A stretch of DNA of 64,000 nt, from the NCBI RefSeq assembly GCF_002561455.1, contig NZ_NTUP01000004.1:161609-225608 (forward strand), in the 5' to 3' direction. The translations under genes and the position numbers were made by a program. The first letter of the stretch is position 1. The number at the start of each line of letters is the position of its first letter. The stretch is from Bacillus sp. AFS015802 (GTDB taxonomy: Bacteria > Bacillota > Bacilli > Bacillales > Bacillaceae_B). Positions 51,091 to 61,063 of the stretch are shown here, one piece after another. The notes below the pieces were generated by a model that had not been told where the DNA came from, did not search any database, and worked only from the letters and a program-made list of their open reading frames with translations.

Positions 51091-51690
51091 AATATTCACC
51101 TAAGGGTATCCTTTCCCAGCCCATCTCCCTATATAAAAGTTGAATACAGATTGAATCCGGAGTGAATCGAATGAGTAGATGGAGAAATTTAAATCAATGG
51201 ATGTCCGATTTGAATACATTTTATCACCTGTATCTGTGGATTCTGTTGAATGCTATGTATGAGGGCGGAGTTCAGTTAAGGTGTGTGGTGCTCGGTGAAA
51301 GGAAGTATATTCGGTCGATTGAGAAGATTCGAGATGACCTGTTTTTTAAACTGAGAATGAGGCCTTTTTGTAAGAGGTTGAAGTCGGAGAAGTGTGAGTA
51401 TGGGAGTGTCTATACGCTTAAGTCGATGAATGATTTAGCTTGTATGGATTATTTCTATTGGATAAGGATGTCTGTCAAAAGGGATGTTATGATTCTGGGA
51501 TTGACCAGCTTGTTAAAAGCTGATTCCGGAAGGTCTTCGTGCGGCGAAAAGCATGTGAATTGGGTGCGGAAATAACCTGCAAACAGACTTAAGAACTTAG
51601 AGAAAGAATAGATTTTAGAGAACAACAACATCAACACCACCGCCATTAGAGACACTTAGGATGTAGATAGGGGGAGGCGCTGATTGGACA
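51091..51690 (+). repeat. Degenerate duplicated locus, copy 1
   Basis: The block starts with TCACCTAAGGGTATCCTTTC, runs through the gene at 51171 and ends after GAGAACAACAACA and GATGTAGATAGG. The same order of motifs recurs at 55563-56200 with many substitutions and indels. Confidence 0.7.
51171..51575 (+). CDS. Unknown protein, probably degenerate (copy 1)
   Basis: ATG at 51171 follows CCGGAG. The 134-residue frame has 'NAMYEGGVQLRCVVLGERKYIRSIEKIRDDLFFKLRMRPFCKRL', which matches the second copy at 55641 ('DAMYKGGVQVGCVVLEEWQYIRSIRKFREDMRFK' in a shifted frame). Copy 2 has extra residues (EKLPLY) where copy 1 is shorter, so both seem to be eroding from a longer ancestor. The family is not recognised. 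Confidence 0.4.
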   Translation: MSRWRNLNQWMSDLNTFYHLYLWILLNAMYEGGVQLRCVVLGERKYIRSIEKIRDDLFFKLRMRPFCKRLKSEKCEYGSVYTLKSMNDLACMDYFYWIRMSVKRDVMILGLTSLLKADSGRSSCGEKHVNWVRK

Positions 51691-52123
51691 TTTATTGGCA
51701 GGATGGATGGATCATGATATTTGAGTAGTTCAAACGGAGGGCTCTGGTTCGAGCACTTGGATGAGTGTAGAGAATTCAAATCTATATCATCAATGGCTGA
51801 TAAGGTCATTAGTTTGAAAGTGGACTTTTCCAAATTGAAAAAATCGAATGGGATCCGTCCCCATTTAACAAGAGAAAAACCAAAAACGCAGGGTTGTACC
51901 AATCATCAAGATTTAAACAAAATTACATTTTACCTCGCAATAAAATAGGTTGTCAACACAGAATTTGTATTTTTATCAAAAAAATGCTATAATTATCACC
52001 TGTTGATTTTTTTTATTGAACGTTTAGTTAAATATCTTATTTATTCCGAAGGGAAATCCAAACAGTTTTTGTGAGCTTTTCAGGCAATAGTACCCGAGTT
52101 ATTATACAAGGAGGACTAATATA
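51576..52123. other. Intergenic region with decayed coding traces
   Basis: The left part belongs to the degenerate repeat. A frame at 51721-51948 ('SSNGGLWFEHLDE', 'VISLKVDFSKLKK') has coding-like composition but no start site; it may be a remnant. The right part is AT-rich leader of the gene at 52124. Confidence 0.4.
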
Positions 52124-52978
52124 TTGAATTTAATCAATAAGAAAGTTACACATGAGCGGTTTGGTATGGGAAGTATCGTTGATCATAATGATACGGTAGT
52201 TGAAATACATTTCGCCACGGAAAATAAAAAATTTGTTTACCCTGATGTATTTGGACAGCACTTGAAACTACATGATAAAAGTGCTGCCAATTCACTTGAA
52301 AAAATATTACACGAGCAGGAAATGGAACGCAAAGAGGAAGAAATGCAGAAGCAAGAGGAAAAGGCACGGCAAAGAAAACACCAGGAGATTCGAATGGGTC
52401 ATGAAAAACGTATGAAAAATCATAAACTTCATCCCGAATCGCAGATGGTTTACAGGTGCGATACAGAAGAACAAAGTAGCTCCTTTTCAGATTGGACGGT
52501 TTCCTCTGGTGAAATAAAAAGTGGTACTAATAAGGGTAAGCCAAACAAACCCAGTCGCTTACACCAAAACAGTGCGGTCCTGTTGACAGCGGTCGATCCC
52601 GGCATGCCTGAAAAAGACAGACGGATATTAGGTGTCTATATGGTGAAGGATCATTTCATCGGTAAACTTTGTGAAGATGGAAATATTCCTGCCCATTCCC
52701 ATTACAGACTCCAACTGACAGACGAGGAATCGAAGCAGATGCCTTTTTGGAAGTACTATGTCAATGAAAAATCCCCTCAAAAAACGACATGGAATACAGG
52801 TAAGTTCCGTTATTTCGATAATTCGTGGATGGCTCAGATTCTGCGCGACATCGTTTCATTGAAAAGTGACACGGAGGAACAAGAGCTGGCACAACAATTT
52901 CTGGACCACTTCTCTAAGGTGAATCAAATAGTGGAGCAGGAGTTAAAAGAGCCGAATGGAGCATTATTGCGTGCTTAG
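52124..52978 (+). CDS. Unknown protein with N-terminal tudor-like domain
   Basis: The start is TTG after AAGGAGG. The 284-residue product opens 'KKVTHERFGMGSIVDHNDTVVEIHFATENKKFVYPDVFGQHL', a small beta-barrel module like the tudor-type ends of UvrD/PcrA helicases. A charged coiled coil (residues ~58-105) follows, then a conserved-looking C-terminal domain ('RILGVYMVKDHFIGK', 'WNTGKFRYFDNSWMAQILRDIV'). Relatives in Bacilli and Clostridia are often labelled hypothetical or mislabelled malate synthase. The function is unknown; binding to nucleic acid is possible. Confidence 0.6.
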   Translation: MNLINKKVTHERFGMGSIVDHNDTVVEIHFATENKKFVYPDVFGQHLKLHDKSAANSLEKILHEQEMERKEEEMQKQEEKARQRKHQEIRMGHEKRMKNHKLHPESQMVYRCDTEEQSSSFSDWTVSSGEIKSGTNKGKPNKPSRLHQNSAVLLTAVDPGMPEKDRRILGVYMVKDHFIGKLCEDGNIPAHSHYRLQLTDEESKQMPFWKYYVNEKSPQKTTWNTGKFRYFDNSWMAQILRDIVSLKSDTEEQELAQQFLDHFSKVNQIVEQELKEPNGALLRA

Positions 52979-53046
52979 ATAAGAACAGCGGAGGAACTAG
53001 CACATATAAGGTGAGAGAGTGTTTTAGGTTCACTGCGAATAGTGTT

Positions 53047-53083
53047 AAAAAGGGACAAGGCGGCCGCCTTGTCCCTTTTTGTG
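53047..53083. terminator. Bidirectional terminator
   Basis: AAAAAGGGACAAGGCGGCCG is the left half of a perfect palindrome with CGCCTTGTCCCTTTTT. It can end transcription from both sides. Confidence 0.85.
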
Positions 53084-53141
53084 GTTTTTGGACACTTGAC
53101 TTACATCATTTATCTTAGATGACGAATAGTTATCTGAGTAC

Positions 53142-53336
53142 CTAAAACTTTTTACCCGTTACATTCCCGCCCCACTCTCCAATGGGCCTATGCCAACTGA
53201 CAATACGGTCTTCAATCATGCTACCGAGCGTTTCTTCATAGTCTTTACGATACGGTTTTGGGAGTTCATGTTCAATCCAGCTCTCCCGCGCACCTTCCCA
53301 AACCTCATAAATGTGTAGATCTTTCTGGTGATTCAT
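53142..53336 (-). CDS. Short protein or fragment, monooxygenase-like end
   Basis: Sixty-four residues: 'DLHIYEVWEGARESWIEHELPKPYRKDYEETLGSMIEDRIVSWHRPIGEWGG'. 'YEVWE..ESW..H' resembles the end of ABM-type (antibiotic biosynthesis monooxygenase) domains, which are about 95 residues long, so an N-terminal part may be missing. No convincing ribosome binding site was seen. Confidence 0.4.
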   Translation of the reverse strand: MNHQKDLHIYEVWEGARESWIEHELPKPYRKDYEETLGSMIEDRIVSWHRPIGEWGGNVTGKKF

Positions 53337-53661
53337 ATCGTCAGAAACTGAGCTGGGGGTCTGACCCCGTTTTTGTTATGCGGAAGGGTCGTTTGGATAG
53401 ATTAGGGCGTGAGTGTATTGTATTTTGTTAGACACATGGTTCTTTATAGGTATTCCTTTAAAAGCAAGAATTTCTAGTGAAAACTGCTATCTATCAGAAT
53501 AAAAACAGAACGATTAAAGCTCAAGTTATGGTGAAGCATCATAAGACCGAGAATCTAATGTCTAATTATTATATATAACAAAAGGAAATATATGTTAAAA
53601 TTACCTTAGTGATAATTAGGATTAAAGTGATGTTACTTATTTTAAAAAAACAACTGGTGGG
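53337..53661. other. Intergenic region, nothing recognised
   Basis: AT-rich DNA without gene or clear hairpin. It contains GGGTCTGACCCCG, a short palindrome also hinted at near 50990, and the GGTGGGGTGG leader of the next gene. Confidence 0.5.
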
Positions 53662-55086
53662 GTGGGGAATCATGTGGAAAATATATATAAAGAAGAATAC
53701 TTGAGAAACTATGAGTATGATACTGAAAAGTTATATCGAAAAATCTTATTCACCTATTGTAGAGATGAAGAAAAAAGAATAAATAAAACATTACATATGT
53801 TTAATTTATATGAACTTGAAACATTATTCTCTTCCTTTAACTTTAAGTCATTACCCACAGCTAGATCCTATATTCAGATTATAAATTCATTTTTGAACTT
53901 CTGTGTTAATAATCACTACATAGATTTCAATCCTTTGGAAACTGTTTTTTCAACAACATGGTTGAAAGTATTTGTATCAATTGAAAAATACTTAACAGAT
54001 GTTGAGGTTAGTACAATAGTAGATAAATGCATTAATCCACAAGATGCAGTTATCATTCAACTATTATTTGAAGGTGTTGAAGGAGTTAATAAGAGTGAAA
54101 TAATCAACTTAAAGATTACTGATGTTAATGTTGAGCTTAATGTGCTTACTTTAACGGACGAAGACAAATCTAAAAGATCTCTTAAAGTAAGCGAACGATG
54201 TATTGATCTTATCCTAAAAGCTCATAAGCAAACTCTTTATAAAACTAAGAACGGAAAGGGAAAGAAAAGAATTGAAGAAGACATTGTTAAAAGTGAATAT
54301 ATTGTAAAAAAAGTTGGTATAGGTATGCACATAGGTACTCAAACCCCTCAAGTCGTCGGTACTAGGGTGAAAATAATAGGGGAAGCGTTTAACTTAACTC
54401 TAAATCCTAAGTTAATTGTGAAATCTGGTAAGTTATCTCTAGTGAAAAACATTTATCTTAAACATAAGATGTACAATAATAAAATAAAAAAAGAGGCTTT
54501 AGAAGAGCTTTCGAAAAATTTTAATGTACCTAAACAAAATAATAATGGTTATTTAACACCTGCCCATTCTTTATACACCTTTGTTTCTCTGGATTTAGTA
54601 AATACAATTTACGGATTGAACATTGAACCAATTACTAATAAAAAAAGTGAAGATTTTAAATTAGTTTCAGATGCTTATAGTGATGAAGAAACTAAACCTA
54701 ATAATACTACTATTAGAATTAGGTTAAAGCAATCTGATTTTAGAGACAAAATGTTATATGTCTATTCTAATAAATGCTGCATTACGGGAGAAAGTTTAAT
54801 AGCAGTGTTAGAGGCTGCACATATACAAGCCTATAAAAATGAAGAAAGCCATCATCCTCAAAACGGTCTTTTACTAAGAACTGATATTGATAAACTTTTT
54901 GACAAAGGTCTATTAACAATAAACAAGAACTACATCGTTAAAATTAATGATTCTGTTTAATCAGCTTATTATCAATCTTTCCATAACAAAAAAATCAATT
55001 TACCATTAAGTAAAAAATATTATCCTTCACTTTTAGCTATAGAGGAAAGAATGAATAATCTTAACCTAATATCTAATTCAATTTAA
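53662..55086 (+). pseudogene. Integrase-like / HNH nuclease fusion with a premature stop
   Basis: A GTG start leads to 432 codons ending in TAA at 54958. The same frame then continues for 41 codons ('SAYYQSFHNKKINLPLSKKY' and onward) to TAA at 55086, completing the HNH domain. Residues ~1-290 resemble tyrosine-recombinase-like phage proteins of Bacillus ('CINPQDAVIIQLLFEGVEGVNKSEIINLKITDVN'). The catalytic Arg of 'GLR.SE' is missing (GVNKSE). Residues ~350-432 are HNH ('KCCITGESLIAVLEAAHIQAYKNEESHHPQNGLLLRTDIDKLFDKGLL'). The truncated product keeps the HNH core, so activity is uncertain. Confidence 0.6.
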
Positions 55087-55562
55087 GGAGTCTTTGTGGA
55101 ATAGACCTTAATGTAAAGGAAGTCTATTCTAAATATTTGATTCAAGCCCAAGGATAATTTAACTTGCTTTTTTTTTGCCACTCTAATTTCTCTGAGAGGG
55201 TACTTCTAATAGTCTACCTATGAATCTAATTTGAGGATAGTTGAGTTAGACTCTCAGTAGTGAGATGGCGGGAATGAGGTTTACTTCTGTTGGTTAATAT
55301 ACCATTCTTAATTACAATTCATTAAATAAATGAAGTTTCTAACCCCATAAAAACACTACATTGCAGGGGAAAAAGAGCTTTTTTTATTTTTATAAGATCT
55401 TGAAAATCTTCTTCAATAATAAAATAATCACTATTTTTTCACCCTTTTTAATTATTTTTCAGGTAAAGACATACCTCCAACTTTCTATTTTACTTATCAT
55501 GGCGATAATCATTTAATTAAAAACTGTGCGAAAAAACTTGCCTTTATACCGACTATATTAAA

Positions 55563-56320
55563 AAATCACCTAAGGGTATCCTTTCCCAGCTAACCTCATT
55601 ATATAAAAATTGAACACAAAATGTATCAGGAGTGAATCAAATGAGTGAAAGTAGAAAAATAAAACAAAGAATGGTTGACTGGGATACATTTTATATCTTG
55701 GAGAAGCTTCCCCTATATGTGTTGATTTTGTTGATGCCATGTACAAGGGCGGGGTTCAGGTTGGTTGTGTGGTGCTTGAGGAGTGGCAGTATATCAGGTC
55801 GATCCGGAAGTTTCGGGAGGATATGCGGTTTAAGATTGTGAAAAAATTTACAAGTGTTGAAATTTGTGGATTCAACGTTTGATTAAGTGGTTGGAGTCGG
55901 AGATGTATGAATATGGGTATGTGTTTATGTTTGGCCGACGAAAATTTCGCCTGTGTTAATTATTTGAAATGGATAGGGGTGTTTGTGAAAGGGGGATGGT
56001 GTGATGATTCCGGGGGATGAACAGCTTGATGATAGAGTTGATTCCAGAATGTATTCGTACGGCGAAAAGGTTGTGAGTCATGTGGGGAGAGAATCTGCAT
56101 ACAGACTTAAGAACATAGAGAAAGAAGAGATCTTAGAGAACAACAACACCAACATAGCGACGCTAGGGATGTAGATAGGCTGGAGGCGCTAATTATAATT
56201 CTCGTTGGCAGCAAGAGGCGATACTTGTTGTTGACACTGATGGATTATGTGGCAATCAATCGGATCAGTTTGAGCGAGTTGTCGACTGACCAGCTTATTA
56301 TGTTTAAGGAGGAGTAGTAT
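55563..56320 (+). pseudogene. Degenerate duplicated locus, copy 2
   Basis: From TCACCTAAGGGTATCCTTTC and CAGGAGTG the block opens with ATG 55641 ('MSESRKIKQRMVDWDTFYILEKLPLY'). It then shifts frame ('DAMYKGGVQVGCVVLEEWQY' and onward) and ends with 'YRLKNIEKEEILENNNTN' near 56110-56160. Several frame changes make it a pseudogene. It is homologous to 51091-51690. The 55087-55562 stretch before it shows no gene. Confidence 0.6.
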
Positions 56321-57016
56321 ACAGGGGAGTATCATATGGAGAAAGTTGTTTTTATCAATTTTTAGAAGGGATTTTCAATATAATGCTAGAATCTGTAATA
56401 TATTAAATAGCTTTGTGGAAGGATAGAACTGTTTTAACAATAGTATTAGATGACTGTTTAATAAAAATACTATGTTTAGTGTACCGTTTGTTGCTTATTG
56501 ATAGCTTCTTTAACGAGTTAAAGAGTATGGGTTTTAACAAAATACCGAGATCTTAACGTATGGGTTATTATTGCTGCTCATGAAATTGGGGTGGGGTTTG
56601 TTTTGCAAATATCTTATTAAAAACAATAAAAACTATTAATTAAAAAATAATGATACAGGTAAATTAGCCCCGTCTTTTGTTTTGTTTAAATGAATTTTTT
56701 AGAGCCCATTTTAGTTGTACTAATGACTTTTATACATAATTCTTGAAACTATGTACATAATCCTAACCTTATGCTTATTTTTTATCCTTATTTGCAAACT
56801 TTCTAGCTAATTTAAAAACTTTTGTTAAATAATTTCCTAATTTGTAATTCCTTATTTCTTATGATGAAGTGATACAGAAACTATTTTAGAGATATTAATA
56901 AAATTAGTCTATATGGTAAAATTGTCAAGGAAAGTAATATCATTCTAAGTGAAATCGAATTTGATTTATATAAATATGTTTTATGAAAAGATGCTTGTTA
57001 GAAAGGCTGGGAGTAT
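56321..57016. other. AT-rich intergenic region before the ATPase-kinase operon
   Basis: About 700 bp of very AT-rich DNA without a gene. It must hold the promoter of the three-gene operon. No clear operator was found. Confidence 0.5.
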
Positions 57017-59542
57017 ATGGATATGAAAAAGCACATACATTTTAAGGTGAACGCAAGGCATATAGGCCAACTAGGGCGTGAACTTGTCACCGACTATATT
57101 ACTGCTTTGGTTGAGTTAATAAAAAATGCATACGATGCTGATGCGGAAGGAATAAAAATAGTTTTTGACAATGTTAAAAGAAAAGATGGACGAATCATAA
57201 TAGTCGATACAGGTAGTGGTATGTCCCAGCAAGATGTAGAAGATAAATGGATGGTTATAGGGACTAATAATAAAGTGAGAGATACTCATAGCCCCAAAGG
57301 GAGAAAGTTTGCTGGGAAAAAGGGGATTGGTAGGTTCGCTGTAGAGAGACTAGCAGAGAAGGTGAAGATTTTTTCATTTAATAGTGATGAAGCACCATTT
57401 AAATTCACTTTAAATTGGAATAATTATGAAGAAATGAATTCTGTTGGGCTGAAACAGCGATTTGCTTTATTGAAACATAATCCTAATGATGTGCAAAGTG
57501 CTAAGTATCTAAAGTCTCATCTTGACTACCTTTTAATTAGTCCTGAAGTTAATAAGGAAGATAAACAATACATAGAGACAAAGCTATTGGGAAGTAGTAG
57601 TTTTGACTACAGTATATTCTTAAACAATACAAAGCTCATTAATTCCCTATCTGACAATCTTCTGCCACTGATTGATAAGTATAAGTCATTAGAAGTTAGA
57701 ATTGAGGATATTAAACATGATCTTGAAATTCTGAATCCTTCAGAAATTGATGATTATATATACGAAATTGAAAATCTCCAAAGTGAAATAGAATTAAAAA
57801 AAGAGAATTCAACTGGCCTAATTATGGTATTAGAGGGATTAAGAGATACCTGGACTCAGAGGGATATCACAAAAATTCAGAAAGAATTAAGATTACTAGT
57901 TGCCCCTGATTTCTTAGATGAAAATTCTTTTAAGCCTATATTAGTAGCTGATGAATTTAATTTAGACAATAACTTAATAGTCAACGATGTTTTAGAGGTT
58001 GCATATGCTAAATTAGTATGTAAGTTAGATAGGAACGGTGAAAATATCTCGTTGAATTACAGTGAAAGAAAAAGTGGAAAAGAAATAAACACGCACTTTC
58101 CACTTGAGGAACCGCTTCATTGTGGTGAGCTTGACCTAGAGTTGTATTTTTTTGTGAGAGATTCAAAAAACATGACCAATGAAATACTTAATCTTACCCA
58201 TGCCAGGGCAATTTTAGATGAATTTTGCGGGGTTAAAGTATATAGAGATGGATTCCATGTTAAACCATATGGTTCACCTGGTAATGATTGGTTATTATTA
58301 GACCAAACAAAAGTAAAAGATACTCATGGATATTTAATTGGGAATAACCAAGTTATAGGTAAGGTGAATATTACAGAAGAAAACAACCCTTTGTTAATAG
58401 ACGCTACAAATAGAGAACAAATTATAGAAAATGATGCTTTTTATGACTTAAGAAGTTTTGTGCAAATTTGTTTGAATTTTATAAAAGAGATAAGAAGAGA
58501 AGAGTATCTTCAAAAAAAGCGTGAAGATGATATTCAAAGAGAGCAAGAGAGAAAAAGACGAGAAGAGGAGAAGAGGAGAGAAGAGGAAGAAAAACATGAA
58601 GAAGCAAGAAGAAGAGGAATTGAAGAACAACAGAAAAGACTTGAAGAGATATTACGGGCGAAAAATGAAGAAGAACAAATAGAAAAATTAGCTAATATTG
58701 CTAATGAAATAAAAAATCAGTCGGAAAATGACGTTTTATTCTATAAAAACAGATTATTTCAGGAAAGAAAAATCAACGAAGAGAGTCAAGAAGAGCAAAA
58801 GAAAATATTTGTTGAAAAGTTGGATGATAAGGAAAGAGAATTAAGTCTTTATAAAAACCTAGCTACTTTAGGCATTTTAACAGGCGCATTTGGACATGAA
58901 ACTGCCGATATCATAAACAGGATAATTACTGATATAGCATATACAAAAAAATGGTACCCGTCTGTATTGTTAGAAGAGAAACCAGGAATATCAAGTGCAT
59001 ACAATAAAATAAGTAGTGACATGGAAAGGGTTCAAGGTTATAGCGAATTAATTGTCAACTTTGTTACAAAGAAAAAACGATCGCAGATGGAAAGCGTTGA
59101 TTTTAGAAAAACCATTCAGGAAATAGCTTCTACTTATAATAATATTATTAGATCACAGAATATTGAACTTGATTATGACTTAGACCATTTTGAGAGCAAC
59201 TTTAAAATGTATCAAATTGACTTTGAGTCAATAATCATTAACTTATTAACTAATGCTTTTGAAGCACTTAAACAAACAGCTAACAAAAAGGTAAGGTTAT
59301 CCTGCCAAGAAAAAGAGAGTTTTTATGTGATTAAATGTGCTGATAATGGTAAAGGAATAAAAGAAGGCCAGCAAGAATTTATATTTTCTCCTTTTATGAC
59401 TACAAAAGAAAATGGTATAGGATTAGGACTAAGTATTGTTAGAGATATAATTTTCAGATATAAGGGTAAAATAACAGTAGAGAATTCAGATAATCTCGGT
59501 GGAGCAGAATTCACCATATTATTTCCAAAGGATGAAGACTAA
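57017..59542 (+). CDS. Two-ATPase sensor: Hsp90/MORC-like ATPase fused to a histidine kinase
   Basis: The product has 841 residues. Residues ~10-120 are a GHKL ATPase of the Hsp90/MORC/MutL type (E33 and N37 in 'ELIKNAYDADAEGI', 'DTGSGMS' at 64-70, 'GKKGIGRFAVERLA' at 100-113). A middle domain follows, then a charged coiled coil (~495-620). The C-terminus is a histidine kinase: H627 in 'GAFGHETADIINRI', N-box 'IINLLTNAFEAL', G boxes 'DNGKGI' and 'GIGLGLSIV'. There is no membrane segment, so it senses inside the cell. The receiver gene overlaps its stop by one base. Confidence 0.85.
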   Translation: MDMKKHIHFKVNARHIGQLGRELVTDYITALVELIKNAYDADAEGIKIVFDNVKRKDGRIIIVDTGSGMSQQDVEDKWMVIGTNNKVRDTHSPKGRKFAGKKGIGRFAVERLAEKVKIFSFNSDEAPFKFTLNWNNYEEMNSVGLKQRFALLKHNPNDVQSAKYLKSHLDYLLISPEVNKEDKQYIETKLLGSSSFDYSIFLNNTKLINSLSDNLLPLIDKYKSLEVRIEDIKHDLEILNPSEIDDYIYEIENLQSEIELKKENSTGLIMVLEGLRDTWTQRDITKIQKELRLLVAPDFLDENSFKPILVADEFNLDNNLIVNDVLEVAYAKLVCKLDRNGENISLNYSERKSGKEINTHFPLEEPLHCGELDLELYFFVRDSKNMTNEILNLTHARAILDEFCGVKVYRDGFHVKPYGSPGNDWLLLDQTKVKDTHGYLIGNNQVIGKVNITEENNPLLIDATNREQIIENDAFYDLRSFVQICLNFIKEIRREEYLQKKREDDIQREQERKRREEEKRREEEEKHEEARRRGIEEQQKRLEEILRAKNEEEQIEKLANIANEIKNQSENDVLFYKNRLFQERKINEESQEEQKKIFVEKLDDKERELSLYKNLATLGILTGAFGHETADIINRIITDIAYTKKWYPSVLLEEKPGISSAYNKISSDMERVQGYSELIVNFVTKKKRSQMESVDFRKTIQEIASTYNNIIRSQNIELDYDLDHFESNFKMYQIDFESIIINLLTNAFEALKQTANKKVRLSCQEKESFYVIKCADNGKGIKEGQQEFIFSPFMTTKENGIGLGLSIVRDIIFRYKGKITVENSDNLGGAEFTILFPKDED

Positions 59543-60066
59543 TGAATATAAAGGGTCTATATATTGAAGATGAAGAAGATAATATTGAAAGTTATGGACG
59601 TTTTTTTGAAGATGAAGGTATTGAAGTTGAAGGAGTTGAATTATTTAAAACACCTGATGAGTATTACGATTTAATATGTGAAAAAGATATAGACTTTGTC
59701 ATAATTGATAACCATTTAGATAAAAAAGGTGTGTCTTATGATGGATTCCAGGTACTCAAAAAGATAAGGGAACAGGATTCTAATATATATCTCCTATTAT
59801 TAACAAATTTTGAGTTCGATGGGTACGAAAAAAAATTACTTGGTGAATTTGATCAAACAATAATGAAAAAAGAATTTGTGAAAAGTTTTGATGAGATTAT
59901 TTCTAGAATAAAAAGAGCTCATAAAAGGAAAACAAATAGTGAAACAGCAGAGTATATAAAAAGTGGCATAGAAAGAAGGGAAGTAGAAGTAGGTCAAGAG
60001 TTAGACTTGTTGAAAAGTGTAAATGATAAGTTAGAGTCTATAATTAGTAATAGACATAAAGGATGA
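59542..60066 (+). CDS. Stand-alone receiver-domain protein
   Basis: The 174-residue product has a receiver domain: acidic pocket 'YIEDEEDN', phospho-acceptor D56 in 'FVIIDNHLD', T88 and K109/K110 in 'TIMKKEF'. A C-terminal helical tail ('EVGQELDLLKSVNDKLESIIS') could form a coiled coil. No DNA-binding domain is present, so output is probably by protein contact. The ATG overlaps the kinase stop (TAATG), and the nuclease gene starts 7 bp downstream. Confidence 0.85.
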   Translation: MNIKGLYIEDEEDNIESYGRFFEDEGIEVEGVELFKTPDEYYDLICEKDIDFVIIDNHLDKKGVSYDGFQVLKKIREQDSNIYLLLLTNFEFDGYEKKLLGEFDQTIMKKEFVKSFDEIISRIKRAHKRKTNSETAEYIKSGIERREVEVGQELDLLKSVNDKLESIISNRHKG

Positions 60067-60073
60067 AATAAAA

Positions 60074-61063
60074 GTGCCAAAGCATATAAGAAAAAAAAGA
60101 TATTACAATTATAACAACAAAGCCTGTAAAAAATATTTACGCATTGATTTTAATTACGAGTGTGCTTATTGCATGACTCATGAGGCAGAGAGTATTCATG
60201 GTTTTAAATCTTTTGAGATTGATCACTTTAAACCAAGAAGTAAGTTTCCAGAAGATCCTTATATAGATAAGTATGAAAACTTATATTACTCTTGCCATAT
60301 TTGTAATGGGGAGAAAAGTGATGATTGGAAAGGACATTTATTGGATCCATGTCATGATGATATTTATGGTAAACATGTAAGTGAAGAAATGAATGAAAAA
60401 TTTAAATTAATTCCTGTAACCGACGAAGGAGAAGACTACGTCAATATTCTTAAGTTAAATCAGAAAACTCATAGAGGAATTCGGAAAGTTAGGGCAAGAT
60501 ATCAACAAAAAATAAATCAAAAAATTAAAGAAAGAAAAAGGTTACTAGAAAACATTAAGGAATTATCTGAGTTTAAACAGCATGAATTAACCGAAGTATT
60601 ATCAGTTTTGGCTGGACTTGAAGATGAAAGGAAAGGTCCGTATTTTAATTTGATTGATGATATTGATCAAGAATATGAAAAGGCTTTTGAAGAAACATTT
60701 AATTCTGTATTTGATGGTGAAAATGTTTATCTTGAAAAAGTATACTCTGAATATGACTTAGATTATGAAATAAATATAAATGAACGTAGTATTAAGGTTT
60801 TTTTTCGTTATGAAGAAAGCTTAGATTTCAATAATGGAGTAAAACAAATTCGAATTCCAGTTGAACAAGCAGAGGAATGGAAGGAGTTTGAGATTCCCGT
60901 AATGATACTGGTTTTTGAGAAGGATAAAAATAAAATATATTTTAATAGATTTAATATTTACATTGATAGTAATCCTATAAAAACTAATAATATGTATACT
61001 ATAAAAATAGAAAAAGAGGATGAGTTGAAAAGTAATCTTAAGAAATTCAAAGAAATTATATAA
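60074..61063 (+). CDS. HNH endonuclease
   Basis: The 329-residue product starts at GTG 60074 behind AAAGGATG. Residues ~28-85 are a zinc-binding HNH domain: 'ECAYCMTHEAESIHGFKSFEIDHFKPRSKFPEDPYIDKYENLYYSCHICNGEKSDDW' has two CxxC pairs, the DH pair and the final N. A helical middle ('RRVRARYQQKINQKIKERKRLLENI'-like) and a beta-rich C-terminal domain follow. As third gene of the operon it is the likely effector of the kinase-receiver pair, cutting DNA when triggered. Confidence 0.85.
   Translation: MPKHIRKKRYYNYNNKACKKYLRIDFNYECAYCMTHEAESIHGFKSFEIDHFKPRSKFPEDPYIDKYENLYYSCHICNGEKSDDWKGHLLDPCHDDIYGKHVSEEMNEKFKLIPVTDEGEDYVNILKLNQKTHRGIRKVRARYQQKINQKIKERKRLLENIKELSEFKQHELTEVLSVLAGLEDERKGPYFNLIDDIDQEYEKAFEETFNSVFDGENVYLEKVYSEYDLDYEININERSIKVFFRYEESLDFNNGVKQIRIPVEQAEEWKEFEIPVMILVFEKDKNKIYFNRFNIYIDSNPIKTNNMYTIKIEKEDELKSNLKKFKEII

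Noticed and set aside
57017..61063. Naming the operon Detocs.
   Set aside because: It shares kinase and receiver logic, but the N-terminal Hsp90-like ATPase and the HNH effector do not match the Detocs gene set as I know it.
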